A DNA stretch of 64,000 nt from NCBI GenBank assembly GCA_910586255.1, contig CAJUHR010000010.1:1-64000 (forward strand), given 5' to 3'. Under the pieces are notes generated by a model. It had not been told where the DNA came from and ran no database searches. It saw only the letters and a list, made by a program, of their open reading frames with translations. Made by a program: the position numbers and the translations under genes. Shown piece by piece: positions 1-8,369 of this stretch (position 1 is the first letter of the stretch; each line of letters starts with the position of its first letter). Origin of the DNA: an uncultured Lachnospiraceae bacterium. GTDB lineage: Bacteria > Bacillota > Clostridia > Lachnospirales > Lachnospiraceae.

Positions 1-43
1 TTTCTTTTGTAAAAAGGGCGCTTACAAGTTCTAGGTCTTCTCC

Positions 44-85
44 CTACGGACCAAGATGTCGGGGGTTCGAATCCTCTCGCGCACG
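44..85 (+). other. 3' half of tRNA-Arg(ACG), probable attachment site
   Basis: The bases read as a tRNA from the anticodon loop to the discriminator: loop CTACGGA (44-50, anticodon ACG), 3' anticodon strand CCAAG (51-55), variable ATGTC (56-60), T arm with loop TTCGAAT (66-72), acceptor strand CGCGCAC (78-84) and G85. The 5' anticodon strand should be CTTGG but 39-43 reads TCTCC, and no D arm is present, so this is not a working tRNA. A 3' tRNA half is what an integrated element leaves at its distal junction (established for tRNA-targeting integrases). The element would lie left of the window. Confidence 0.7.
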
Positions 86-94
86 TAGGAAGGC

Positions 95-122
95 CCCCGG
101 AGAATTTTCTCCGGGGTTTTTT
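95..122 (+). terminator. Rho-independent terminator
   Basis: A perfect 10-bp stem with CCCCGGAGAA as its left arm is followed by six T. It sits 10 bp after the tRNA-Arg 3' half and would end the tRNA transcript in the intact locus. Confidence 0.85.
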
Positions 123-219
123 ATATTCAGCAGGCCCGCATAGAGAAATTTTCTGTTAATACAGCATGCGGACCGTGCGGCAGGCAGGAAAAAAATCGCC
201 CCTCTGAAGAATTTATCGC

Positions 220-248
220 TTGTAGTTTTATCTCCGCAATGATATACT
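220..248 (+). promoter_or_regulatory. Sigma-A promoter for the small coiled-coil gene
   Basis: TTGTAG (220-225), a 17-bp spacer and TATACT (243-248) form a good vegetative promoter, with the start codon of the next gene about 115 bp downstream. Confidence 0.65.
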
Positions 249-363
249 AAAGATGAATATACTAATTTTGTTATAGATTTCCGGAATCATGTATTTTCAA
301 GGTCTCATTATATCTGAATTTGCAGGATTTCAAGAGCAGATCACAGACAATTGGAGGAACAAA

Positions 364-624
364 ATGACAGACAATGAATTATTACTGGCCATATCCGATA
401 TGATCGATAAAAAGCTTAAACCTATACATGACAATTTAACAGAGATCAAAATTACTCAGGAAAACGATATTCTTCCCCGATTGCAGAATGTGGAATCCTG
501 CTATACTTCCACCTATAAAAGATATGCCAATGGAATCGAACATTTGGAGGCGATCATGCAGGATATTGAGATTCTCAAAAAAGTAGTTACTGAGCACAGT
601 ATCAAGCTTCAACAAATATCATAA
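364..624 (+). CDS. Small coiled-coil protein of unknown function
   Basis: 86-residue acidic, Leu/Ile/Lys-rich protein that is likely helical almost throughout and probably coiled coil. I know similar short proteins (start MTDNELL, then ILPRLQNVESC) only as hypothetical proteins of Lachnospiraceae. The start at 364 has GGAGG seven bases upstream; an in-frame ATG at 289 lacks a ribosome site. It is a single-gene unit between its own promoter and a terminator, beside an integration junction. Function is not recognised. Confidence 0.75.
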   Translation: MTDNELLLAISDMIDKKLKPIHDNLTEIKITQENDILPRLQNVESCYTSTYKRYANGIEHLEAIMQDIEILKKVVTEHSIKLQQIS

Positions 625-630
625 TTAATG

Positions 631-660
631 CCCCGGAGAGTTTTCTCCGGGGCATTTTTT
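631..660 (+). terminator. Rho-independent terminator, near copy of the one at 95-122
   Basis: The stem CCCCGGAGA/TCTCCGGGG is followed by CATTTTTTT. It has almost the same arms as the terminator after the tRNA fragment and ends the small coiled-coil gene. Confidence 0.85.
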
Positions 661-690
661 TGCAGATTCATACATCCTGCCGTCCGTTTC

Positions 691-2091
691 TCACACTTCC
701 AACACTTTTGTCAAAGCTGCCTTCTCCTGTTCCTCCCTCAGCCCTTTCAGTTCCTTTAGCACTCCCGCCACAATCCCTGTGGCCAGCAAAAAAGTAAACA
801 CATCTGCCAGAGGCTGAGCCATCTGGACTCCCAACACCCCGAAGATACCCGGGAAAATCAAGAGGGCCGGAATCAAAAACAGTCCCTGTCTTCCCATGGC
901 CACCAGAGAGGCGCGAAAACCGTAGCCGATAGATTGGGTCAGCATATTGACCATGATGACCCATGCCTGAATGGGCATGGTCAGAAGCTGCAGCCGCAAC
1001 GCTAGGGTTCCGATCTCAATCACCTGCAGATCCTCCCTCCTGAAGGCTGTGATAATGGGCCGGCTAAAAATAAATGCCACGGTCCCGAAGGCTGTCAGCA
1101 TCACCACTGCCACCTTCACGCAAAACCAGTAGGCCTCCAACACCCGGTCATAGCGGGCAGCTCCGAAATTAAAGCCGCAAACCGGCTGAAAGCCCTGACC
1201 AAAGCCAATCAGGCTGGAGTTGATAAACATCATAAATCGAGTCACAATGGACATGGCGGCAATGGCCGCGTCTCCGTAGGGGCCTGCGGCAAAGTTCAGC
1301 ACCACTGCCGCTATGCTTGCCAACCCCTGACGGCAGAAGGACGGCAAGCCTGCGTGAAGGATCCGCCCGTATATTTTAAGCTTTAACCGGAAATTGGAAG
1401 CCTGAATCCGAATGCAGTCCTCGCGGAAATTGCACTGATAAAACAAAATTCCAAAGCTGATCATCTGACTGGCCATAGTGGCAATCGCTGCTCCGGAAAT
1501 CCCCATGCCAAAGCCAAAGATCAGAACCGGATCCAGAATCATGTTCAAAATCCCTCCGGTGGTGATTCCCACTGCCGCTAAGGTGGCGTTGCCCTGGGCC
1601 CGCAAAATATTGTTCATCACAAAGGAGCACATCATAAAGGGGGCCGCAATCAGAATATAGCGGGCATAGTCCTGGGCATAGGGGGCAATGGTCTCGGTTG
1701 CTCCAAGGAAATATACCATCTGCCGGGAAAAGGCGGTTCCAAATGCCCAAAACAGGATTCCAATCACCCCTGCCGTAAAAAAGGCTGTGGCCGCAAATTC
1801 TTTGGCCCGCTCCTCCTCCCGGTTTCCTAAGGCCCGGGAAATATTGTTGCCGCTTCCCATTCCCAAAGTAAAGCCCACCGCCTGAATCATGGCCATGGCA
1901 GAGAAAATCACTCCCACAGCCCCGGACGCGCTGGTTCCGATCTGGCTGACAAAAAAGGTGTCTGCCATATTGTAGATGGAAGTCACCAGCATGCTGATGA
2001 TCGTTGGAACCGCCAGGGTCGGTATCAGCCGGTTTACGGGAGTCTCAATCATCTGTTTGTACTTTTCTTCTTTTGTCATTGTCCTTGCCAC
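691..2091 (-). CDS. MATE-family multidrug efflux transporter
   Basis: 466-residue polytopic membrane protein of normal MATE length. The first MATE half begins with TPVNRLIPTLAVPTIISMLV and the family pattern SIYNMADTFFV; the second half holds the GFGQGFQPVCGFNFGA motif. MATE proteins export cationic drugs or metabolites by Na+ or H+ antiport in the inner membrane. The start is GTG with AGGAGG eight bases upstream. It is the last gene of a three-gene set (MATE, small membrane protein, MATE) with gaps of only 13-16 bp, so the two MATE genes are probably cotranscribed. Substrate unknown. Confidence 0.92.
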   Translation of the reverse strand: MARTMTKEEKYKQMIETPVNRLIPTLAVPTIISMLVTSIYNMADTFFVSQIGTSASGAVGVIFSAMAMIQAVGFTLGMGSGNNISRALGNREEERAKEFAATAFFTAGVIGILFWAFGTAFSRQMVYFLGATETIAPYAQDYARYILIAAPFMMCSFVMNNILRAQGNATLAAVGITTGGILNMILDPVLIFGFGMGISGAAIATMASQMISFGILFYQCNFREDCIRIQASNFRLKLKIYGRILHAGLPSFCRQGLASIAAVVLNFAAGPYGDAAIAAMSIVTRFMMFINSSLIGFGQGFQPVCGFNFGAARYDRVLEAYWFCVKVAVVMLTAFGTVAFIFSRPIITAFRREDLQVIEIGTLALRLQLLTMPIQAWVIMVNMLTQSIGYGFRASLVAMGRQGLFLIPALLIFPGIFGVLGVQMAQPLADVFTFLLATGIVAGVLKELKGLREEQEKAALTKVLEV

Positions 2092-2107
2092 AATATTTTC
2101 CTCCTCT

Positions 2108-2470
2108 TTATATCTGTCCGGAGCAGGCTCCCAGAAAAAGAATCATACAGGGAAATGCCATCACAATCCCTAAAACAATCTCAATCAGGGAAATGATCTT
2201 CCACATTCTAAGGCCTGTAATCTCCTGCTTTAATGCCAGTTTCTTTAATCCCCGGTAGCCCACAATTCCGCAGACCACACCGCAGACGGGGGCAATGGGA
2301 CACAGAAGCAAAAAGATGACCCCTGTAAAAACCCCAAGAGAGCGCAGCACAGCCATCTGACCGAATGCAGAAAAGCTTGAACATATCCACCAATAAAGGC
2401 TGATAAAAAACATTACCTCAAAAAGTATTATGGAAAGCTTTAAAACCCTTTTTATCCTGTCTTCTGCCAC
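2108..2470 (-). CDS. Small integral membrane protein, DUF4190-like
   Basis: 120 residues with three hydrophobic segments: about residues 12-32, 42-72 (rich in Cys, Gly and Pro) and 89-115. The Gly-rich GVVCGIVGYRGLKK turn resembles DUF4190-type small membrane proteins, but this is inference. It lies between two MATE genes, 13 bp after one and 16 bp before the other, so it is likely translated from the same mRNA. No catalytic residue is visible. Confidence 0.7.
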   Translation of the reverse strand: MAEDRIKRVLKLSIILFEVMFFISLYWWICSSFSAFGQMAVLRSLGVFTGVIFLLLCPIAPVCGVVCGIVGYRGLKKLALKQEITGLRMWKIISLIEIVLGIVMAFPCMILFLGACSGQI

Positions 2471-2483
2471 TTTTCCCGCCTCC

Positions 2484-3848
2484 TTATCCTGCCACTGCTT
2501 CAGACCCTTTCGGAAGTCTTTTTAGCACCCACAGATAATAGATTACATACACACAGCCCTTTGTAATACTGGTAAGAGTAAGGGCCCACCAGATTCCGTT
2601 AAGCCCCAAATGGGTTCGGGTCAGAATAAGGGCCAGGGGAATCCGCGCCGCCGTCAGCACAATGGTTATCACGGAGCAGGACATGGTTTTTCCCAGCCCC
2701 TGCAAAGCTCCCACTGTGACAAGCTCCTCACACATAGGCATCTGGCCGATTCCTAAGATCACCAAATAGCTGATCCCCAAGGGGAGCACCTCCGGCTCCC
2801 GAATGAAAATTTTAAAAATAAACTCTGCTCCGAAAATCAACAGACAGGAGGTAAAGGTTCCCCAGATTCCGATTACCGCCAAGGCAATCCCATAGCTCTT
2901 TCTCACCCGGTCATAAAACCGGGCGCCAAAATTCTGGCCTGTAAAGGCATTCATAGCTGAGCCGAAGCCCTCTGCGGTCATCCAGGAGATACACTCCACC
3001 TGGCCGCCTACCCGCTGGACTGCAATGGCTGCATCTCCCCAGGAGGTGATCATCCGGGTCAGCACCATGGAAATGCCGGAATACAGCATACTTTGGAGAG
3101 AAGAAGGGATTCCAAGCCTCAGTATGGCAAGAAAATATTTCATGGAGGTTTTCTGCCACAGACGTATTTTGTCAAACAGAACCGAATCTTTAAAGGCCCT
3201 TCCAGTCAGCACAAGGGTCACCGTCATCTGCGCCGTCACCGTTGCCACCGCCGCCCCTGCGGCCTCCATTCTGGGGAAGGGGCCCACGCCGAAAATCAGG
3301 ATCGGGTCCAGCACCATATTGATGGCCAGCCCGGTGCAGTTGGCCAGAAAAGGCGTTTTGCTGTCCCCCACCGCCGTAAACAGTCCGGTCATGGTCTGAT
3401 TCAGAAACGGAAAAAGAATGAGACCGCAGGTGATTCGCAGATACACCTGGGCATCCCCCACAATTTCTTCACTGCGCAGACCAAAAAAGCCGATCAGACT
3501 CCCTGCAAACAAAAGCACAATCACCCCGTACACCAGAGCCAGAAGGACCGTAAGCTGCAGGGCGCCCTTGCCGTATTCTGCCGCCTCCTGCGCGTCATTC
3601 TCTCCCAGACTGTGTGCCACCTTGATCTGACCGCCCATCCGGGCTAAGGTCACAATCCCGGAGGACAGCCAGGTATACATCCCCGCCGCACCCACGGCTG
3701 CCACCGCAGAGCTCCCTACTCTGCCGATCCATGCCATGTCTGTCAGATTGTATGCCGTCTGTACCAGGGAGGTCGCCATAATAGGCAGGGCCAGCCCGGT
3801 GAGAGAGCCTAATATTTTTCCGTGAAGCAAGTCAATGTGACGATTCAT
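2484..3848 (-). CDS. MATE-family efflux transporter
   Basis: 454-residue MATE transporter, clearly different from its operon partner at 691-2091. It shows the family patterns TAYNLTDMAWIG near the N-terminus and NAFTGQNFGAR in the second half. It should export organic cations or a native metabolite by cation antiport. The start has AAAGGAT nine bases upstream and follows a 118-bp intergenic region, so this is the first gene of the set. Two non-identical MATE genes in one unit may mean two substrates or a heteromeric arrangement; neither can be shown here. Confidence 0.92.
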   Translation of the reverse strand: MNRHIDLLHGKILGSLTGLALPIMATSLVQTAYNLTDMAWIGRVGSSAVAAVGAAGMYTWLSSGIVTLARMGGQIKVAHSLGENDAQEAAEYGKGALQLTVLLALVYGVIVLLFAGSLIGFFGLRSEEIVGDAQVYLRITCGLILFPFLNQTMTGLFTAVGDSKTPFLANCTGLAINMVLDPILIFGVGPFPRMEAAGAAVATVTAQMTVTLVLTGRAFKDSVLFDKIRLWQKTSMKYFLAILRLGIPSSLQSMLYSGISMVLTRMITSWGDAAIAVQRVGGQVECISWMTAEGFGSAMNAFTGQNFGARFYDRVRKSYGIALAVIGIWGTFTSCLLIFGAEFIFKIFIREPEVLPLGISYLVILGIGQMPMCEELVTVGALQGLGKTMSCSVITIVLTAARIPLALILTRTHLGLNGIWWALTLTSITKGCVYVIYYLWVLKRLPKGSEAVAG

Positions 3849-3880
3849 GATAGGATCCTTTTCTTTCCGTTAAAATATTT

Positions 3881-3931
3881 CAAAAGGTTCCTGAGGCCAA
3901 ATTTGCTCATTTGACTTCAAAAACCTTTTTG
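3881..3931 (-). terminator. Possible terminator after nfnB
   Basis: AAAAGGTT pairs with AACCTTTT around a long loop on the minus strand between nfnB and the MATE gene. The following stretch is AT-rich but has no strong T run, so this is a weak call. Confidence 0.35.
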
Positions 3932-3966
3932 TATCACTTATAGTTTTACTCTGGCCGGGCCGCCCG

Positions 3967-5355
3967 TCAGGCCTTTCCGCTCAGATACTCATGGATTCCC
4001 TTGGCCCCATGCTTTCCGGCCTCCATAGCAAGAATCACCGTAGCCGCTCCGGTCACCGCATCCCCGCCGGCAAACACTCCGGGGCGGGATGTCTGGCCAT
4101 TGTCCGCCTCAACCACGATACATTTGCGGCGGTTTACCTCAAGCCCCTCGGTGGTGGAAGAAATCAGCGGGTTGGGGGATGTGCCCAGAGACATGATGAC
4201 CGTATCCACCTCAATGGTATAGTCCGATCCGGGAATCTCCACCGGACGCCTTCTTCCCGACTCGTCCGGCTCTCCCAATTCCATTTTCCGGACAATCATA
4301 CCAGTCACCCAGCCCGAATCATCCATGAGAATCTCCACCGGATTGGTCAGGAGATGGAACATTACTCCCTCCTCCTTTGCATGATGAACCTCCTCCACCC
4401 GGGCAGGCAGCTCCGCCTCGCTGCGGCGGTACACAATATGAACCTCCGCCCCCAGACGAAGAGCGGTCCTGGCAGCATCCATAGCCACGTTGCCGCCTCC
4501 CACCACAGCCACCTTTTTGCCTGCCACAATAGGCGTGTCATAATCATCCCGAAACGCCTTCATCAAATTGCTGCGGGTCAAATACTCATTGGCAGAAAAC
4601 ACCCCGTTGGCATTCTCTCCCGGAATCCCCATAAATTTGGGCAGGCCGGCGCCGGAGCCGATAAACACCGCCTCGTAGCCTTCCTCCTCCATCAGCTCAT
4701 CAATGGTCACGGACTTTCCGATGATCACATCGGTCTCAATGGCCACCCCCAGCTTCTTCACATTCTCAATTTCTGTCCGCACCACCGTCTCCTTGGGAAG
4801 ACGAAATTCCGGAATCCCGTAGGTCAGCACGCCCCCCGGCTCATGGAGCGCCTCAAAGATGGTCACATCATAGCCCAGTTTGGCCAGATCTCCCGCACAG
4901 GTAAGCCCTGCAGGGCCGGCTCCCACCACGGCCACCTTTCTCCCGTTCTTTTCTTTGGAAGCCTTGGGCACAAATCCGTTCTCTCTGGACCAGTCTGCCA
5001 CAAAGCGCTCCAGCTTTCCGATGGAGATCGGCTCCCCCTTAATGCCCCGGATACATTTTCCCTCACATTGGGATTCCTGAGGACACACCCGGCCGCACAC
5101 GGCCGGAAGGGCGGATGCCTGGGCAATCACATTGGCCGCCTCCTCAAAGTTTCCGGCCTCCACCTGCCGGATAAAACCGGGAATGTCAATGGAAACCGGG
5201 CATCCCCCCATACACTTGGCATTTTTACATTTCAAACAGCGGGATGCCTCAGCCTGGGCCTCCTCCTTATTATATCCATAGCAGACCTCCTCAAAGTTGG
5301 CAGCCCTGACTTTCGGATCCTGCTCTCTCACCGGTACTTTTTTTAACATATCCAT
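3967..5355 (-). CDS. nfnB: NADPH-side large subunit of ferredoxin:NADP oxidoreductase (NfnB / GltA-like)
   Basis: 462-residue GltA/NfnB-type flavoprotein. Cysteines C40, C43, C48 and C52 begin an N-terminal iron-sulfur region; two Rossmann motifs follow (VGAGPAGL for FAD, VGGGNVAMD for NADPH); the C-terminus has FAGGDAVTGA. With NfnA directly upstream it should form the electron-bifurcating complex that couples NADH and reduced ferredoxin to NADP+ in the cytosol. GltA (glutamate synthase small chain) is the alternative name, but no large subunit is present and NfnA points to NfnAB. Start 5355 was chosen because AGGAGG lies nine bases upstream; ATG 5379 would overlap nfnA. Confidence 0.93.
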   Translation of the reverse strand: MDMLKKVPVREQDPKVRAANFEEVCYGYNKEEAQAEASRCLKCKNAKCMGGCPVSIDIPGFIRQVEAGNFEEAANVIAQASALPAVCGRVCPQESQCEGKCIRGIKGEPISIGKLERFVADWSRENGFVPKASKEKNGRKVAVVGAGPAGLTCAGDLAKLGYDVTIFEALHEPGGVLTYGIPEFRLPKETVVRTEIENVKKLGVAIETDVIIGKSVTIDELMEEEGYEAVFIGSGAGLPKFMGIPGENANGVFSANEYLTRSNLMKAFRDDYDTPIVAGKKVAVVGGGNVAMDAARTALRLGAEVHIVYRRSEAELPARVEEVHHAKEEGVMFHLLTNPVEILMDDSGWVTGMIVRKMELGEPDESGRRRPVEIPGSDYTIEVDTVIMSLGTSPNPLISSTTEGLEVNRRKCIVVEADNGQTSRPGVFAGGDAVTGAATVILAMEAGKHGAKGIHEYLSGKA

Positions 5356-5371
5356 AGTCTGTCCCCTCCTG

Positions 5372-6253
5372 TCAATCACAATTGCCGCAGCCGCCGTGAT
5401 GGGTCTCGCCCTCTGTGGCCCGCAACTTGGCCCGGCCCTCCTCGGTTCTGTAAATCTGCTGCCGCTTCATGGCCTGGTCAAAATCCACCAGATGTCCGTC
5501 AAACTCCGGCCCGTCCACGCAGGCAAACTTCACCTGGCCTCCCACGCTTAAGCGGCAGGCGCCGCACATGCCGGTACCATCCACCATAATAGGGTTCATG
5601 CTGACAATGGTGGGAAGGCCCAGCTCCTTTGTCATAATGCAGACGAACTTCATCATAATCATCGGCCCGATGGCCACACAGATATCGTATTGCTTTTTCT
5701 GATTTTCCACCAGATCCCGGATCACCTGGGTCACCATGCCCTTTCTTCCATAGGATCCGTCATCGGTGGTTATGTAAAGCTCTCCTGCCACTGCTCTCAT
5801 CTCCTCTTCCAAGATCAGCAGCTCCTTTGTCTTGGCGCCCACAATCACATCTGCCTGGATCCCGTGCTCTCTCATCCATTTGACCTGGGGATACACAGGA
5901 GCTGTGCCCACGCCTCCTGCCACAAACAGATATCTTCTGCCCTTTACCTTTTCAAAATCCTCCCTGACAAAATCCGATGGCTGTCCCAAAGGCCCCACAA
6001 AGTCCTGAAACCCGTCTCCCTCCTTCAGTCCGGCCATCCTTTCGGTGGAAGCCCCCACAATCTGAAACACAATGGTCACAAGCCCCTTCTCCCGGTTAAA
6101 GTCACAGATAGTCAAGGGTATCCTCTCCCCCCGCTCATCCATCTTCACGATGACAAACTCCCCCGGCTGGCAGGACTTGGCCACCCGCGGCGCCTCTATA
6201 TCCATTAAGAAAATCTTTTCAGCCAGCTTTTCGGCCTTCACTATTTTGTACAT
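5372..6253 (-). CDS. nfnA: NADH-side small subunit of ferredoxin:NADP oxidoreductase (NfnA)
   Basis: 293-residue ferredoxin-NADP reductase-fold protein of the dihydroorotate dehydrogenase electron-transfer/sulfide dehydrogenase family. An FAD-binding domain (residues 1-100, ERIPLTICDF) is followed by an NAD-binding domain (VAGGVGTAPVYPQ). The C-terminal [2Fe-2S] site uses the cysteines of GTGMCGACR and FACVDG. This order is diagnostic of NfnA. It is the first gene of nfnAB, 16 bp before the nfnB start. The complex balances NADPH, NADH and ferredoxin in fermenting clostridia (known for the family). Confidence 0.93.
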   Translation of the reverse strand: MYKIVKAEKLAEKIFLMDIEAPRVAKSCQPGEFVIVKMDERGERIPLTICDFNREKGLVTIVFQIVGASTERMAGLKEGDGFQDFVGPLGQPSDFVREDFEKVKGRRYLFVAGGVGTAPVYPQVKWMREHGIQADVIVGAKTKELLILEEEMRAVAGELYITTDDGSYGRKGMVTQVIRDLVENQKKQYDICVAIGPMIMMKFVCIMTKELGLPTIVSMNPIMVDGTGMCGACRLSVGGQVKFACVDGPEFDGHLVDFDQAMKRQQIYRTEEGRAKLRATEGETHHGGCGNCD

Positions 6254-6301
6254 TTTGGTCCTCCTGATATTCTCCTCAGCTTGAGAGCTCTTATTTTGCA
6301 G

Positions 6302-6328
6302 CAGTTCACATAAGCCTTGAACTGTTAC
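6302..6328. repeat. Inverted repeat carrying the GAACTGTTAC motif
   Basis: CAGTTCA at 6302-6308 pairs with TGAACTG at 6318-6324, and the right arm continues to GTTAC. It resembles the ends of the dispersed repeat seen at 25726, 44941 and 60975. It lies about 50 bp upstream of nfnA. Confidence 0.4.
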
Positions 6329-6406
6329 CTTATTTTGTCTGTTTCCGCTAATATCCTTCCTATTATAGCGAATCCTTATGTCAATGACAAGTACAAATTT
6401 TTCACC

Positions 6407-7042
6407 TTACCGAATCCTCACCTGCTTTTTGTAAATCTCATCCGGCAGCATTTTCCTGTAAAGCCCCTCAAGCTCCCTGGCCCCGTCCACCTGCCGCTCC
6501 ATAAGAGGCAGATACAAAATATCAAATTCCACCCCGAACACCCGGGCCTTCACTCCCGTGAGAACACAGCCATTGCGCTCATAGAAGCGGATTCTCCGTC
6601 TGCGGAGCCTTCGCTCCTTTTCATCCGCTGCCGTCTCCAAGCTCTCACATTCCAGCAAAATCCCCGGCTTATCCCCGTAGTATTCCCCCAGTCTTTCCAT
6701 GCAGCGGCTGCCCCAGCCCTCCTGCCGGCTGTTTTCACACACAGCCAGATAATCCAAAAGCAAAAATCCTCCTTCCCGGTCCGTCAGCATGAATACATAG
6801 GCCTTCAGCTCCCCGTCCTCAAAAAATCCCAGACATTCGTAGATCCCTTTGCCTATCATATGCAAAATGGAGGCCAGAGGCTTTAACTCGCTTTTGGGGA
6901 AATCCCCCATCATATGCTCTTCATATATCCGGGTAATCTCCTCCATATTCAGCCTGACAAGCCCGTTTTTTATATGATAACTGTTTTCCGGCTTTCCGTC
7001 TGCCGTCTCTTCTCTCAATCCCGCCATTTCAAATCCCGCCAT
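6407..7042 (-). CDS. GNAT-family N-acetyltransferase
   Basis: 211-residue protein with a single GNAT fold. The acetyl-CoA loop corresponds to ENSRQEGWGSRCMERL (Q/RxxGxG type), and GFLLLDYLAV forms the preceding strand. GNAT enzymes move an acetyl group from acetyl-CoA to an amine; the substrate here is unknown. The start at ATG 7042 has AAGGTG eight bases upstream; the longer frame would begin with TTG at 7078 inside the divergent promoter. It is a single gene facing away from the YwaF-type gene. Confidence 0.8.
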   Translation of the reverse strand: MAGFEMAGLREETADGKPENSYHIKNGLVRLNMEEITRIYEEHMMGDFPKSELKPLASILHMIGKGIYECLGFFEDGELKAYVFMLTDREGGFLLLDYLAVCENSRQEGWGSRCMERLGEYYGDKPGILLECESLETAADEKERRLRRRRIRFYERNGCVLTGVKARVFGVEFDILYLPLMERQVDGARELEGLYRKMLPDEIYKKQVRIR

Positions 7043-7058
7043 TTTTTCAACACCTTTC

Positions 7059-7087
7059 TTGTTCTTTTTGTAAAGCAATGGTATACT
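7059..7087 (+). promoter_or_regulatory. Sigma-A promoter of the YwaF-like gene
   Basis: TTGTTC (7059-7064), a 17-bp spacer and TATACT (7082-7087). The -10 ends only eight bases before the likely start codon ATG at 7096, so the mRNA would be leaderless or nearly so. Confidence 0.6.
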
Positions 7088-7095
7088 GTCTTATT

Positions 7096-7764
7096 ATGAA
7101 CAACATTATCCTTTCAAAATCATCCCTTTTAAAAGAGGCATCCGCGGACCGCGTCCTCTTTTGCTGCGGCATTTTTTTAGCGGCCGCCGAGATATACAAG
7201 CAGCTGTATTTGTTCTATATTGTCAACGGCAGGAGCTACGACTGGTGGTTTTTTCCCTTTCAGCTTTGCAGCCTGCCTATGTATCTGTGCCTGGCTTTTC
7301 CCTTTATACCCTCCTGCCGCCTGAAAACCGCCCTCTGTACCTTTGTGCAGGACTACGGCCTTTTAGGAGGCATCGGCGCTCTGATCGTGCCGGAGGGCTT
7401 TTGCCACATTCACTGGAGCCTGACTCTCCACGGGTATGTATGGCACATTCTGCTGATTTTTATAGGCCTTCTGATCTGCAGAACCGGGCGTTCCTGTATG
7501 ACCCTAAAGGGCTTTGCCTGCACCATCCCGCCCTTTCTCTTTTTCTGCCTTGTCGCCACTATAATAAATCTGCTGGCCCCGGGACATGGCCGGGCTGATA
7601 TGTTTTATATCTCCCCCTACACCTACAGCTCCCAGCCTCTCTTTCACACCCTGTCTGCGCGCCTTGGCATCACGGTCTCCAACCTTCTCTATCTTTTGAC
7701 TGTCATCGCCGGCGCGGCTGTCATCCATTTCCTTCTTGGGCACATTCCCTTAAGGAGACAATAA
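7096..7764 (+). CDS. YwaF/TMEM164-family integral membrane protein
   Basis: 222 residues with about six hydrophobic segments. The conserved QLCSLPMYLCL segment and the later HWSLTLHGYVWH region fit the YwaF (TIGR02206) membrane family, whose role is not established. The start at 7096 is preferred because the -10 box overlaps the earlier ATG at 7078. No Shine-Dalgarno site precedes it, in line with a leaderless message. It is divergent from the GNAT gene and ends at a terminator. Confidence 0.8.
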   Translation: MNNIILSKSSLLKEASADRVLFCCGIFLAAAEIYKQLYLFYIVNGRSYDWWFFPFQLCSLPMYLCLAFPFIPSCRLKTALCTFVQDYGLLGGIGALIVPEGFCHIHWSLTLHGYVWHILLIFIGLLICRTGRSCMTLKGFACTIPPFLFFCLVATIINLLAPGHGRADMFYISPYTYSSQPLFHTLSARLGITVSNLLYLLTVIAGAAVIHFLLGHIPLRRQ

Positions 7765-7789
7765 AAAAGATCCTCGCCGAGGGTTTTTG
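7764..7789 (+). terminator. Terminator after the YwaF-like gene
   Basis: AAAAAGATCCTC and GAGGGTTTTTG form an A/T-extended hairpin that overlaps the stop codon region of the upstream gene. Confidence 0.55.
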
Positions 7790-7812
7790 TATCATAGAAC
7801 GCGCTTTGATAT

Positions 7813-7867
7813 AAAAAACCGCAGGAAATCAAGAACCGGCTCTGTAAGCTATTCTCATTTCCCGCGG
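7813..7867 (-). terminator. Terminator after the 7883-8314 gene
   Basis: On the minus strand CCGCGGGAAAT pairs with ATTTCCTGCGG, with one mismatch, and is followed by TTTTTTATA. It lies just after the stop codon of the minus-strand gene. Confidence 0.65.
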
Positions 7868-7882
7868 GACCTAAAAAACCTT

Positions 7883-8314
7883 TCATATTCCGTCAATGAT
7901 GTCTGCCGCCTCCTGTGCTTTCCCGATAATATGGGCAAATTCCGGCTCAATCCGGGCATCTTTTGGAAGCTGATACCTTCGGCCGTCCAAAAAAGCGTTT
8001 GACAATTCATAGATATAAAAATCTCCGCTTAACTGCTCACCTTTCAGCTGCTCCTTTGCAAGGTCCTCCCCCTGACGCCTCATCTCCTCCGTGCCGCGCT
8101 CCTTTAAAAGTGCCAGCTCTGTCAGGATCCCCAGCATAACGGCAAAATGCTCTTCATCCCACGCGGACAGATACATGCATTTACACAGGCCCCTGCCAAA
8201 AAAAGGATAGCCCGAATAACAGTCTAACAATTCCTTAAAACGAGTCATATGCCCGGAATCCCGAAACAGCTTCTGCTCCTCCAAAGCCCGTATACATCGC
8301 TCCTTAAACTCCAT
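7883..8314 (-). CDS. Conserved hypothetical protein
   Basis: 143 residues, soluble and mostly helical, with no signal peptide or membrane segment. Three cysteines lie in the first half (LDCYSGYPFF and GLCKCMYLSAWD). The family is not recognised. AGGGGGATT precedes the ATG. It is downstream of the MATE gene at 8370 on the same strand with a 55-bp gap, so it may be cotranscribed, and it has its own terminator. Confidence 0.7.
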   Translation of the reverse strand: MEFKERCIRALEEQKLFRDSGHMTRFKELLDCYSGYPFFGRGLCKCMYLSAWDEEHFAVMLGILTELALLKERGTEEMRRQGEDLAKEQLKGEQLSGDFYIYELSNAFLDGRRYQLPKDARIEPEFAHIIGKAQEAADIIDGI

Positions 8315-8369
8315 ACAATCCCCCTATCCATATTTCCGCATAATCATTCCTACTTAATATAGTAACCTT

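Noticed and set aside
1..85. A complete tRNA gene
   Set aside because: Only the 3' half pairs; there is no D arm or matching 5' acceptor and anticodon strand.
3991..5346. 451-codon open frame on the plus strand
   Set aside because: It lies antisense to nfnB, whose motifs and ribosome site are clear; the translation is rich in His, Gly and Arg with no domain.
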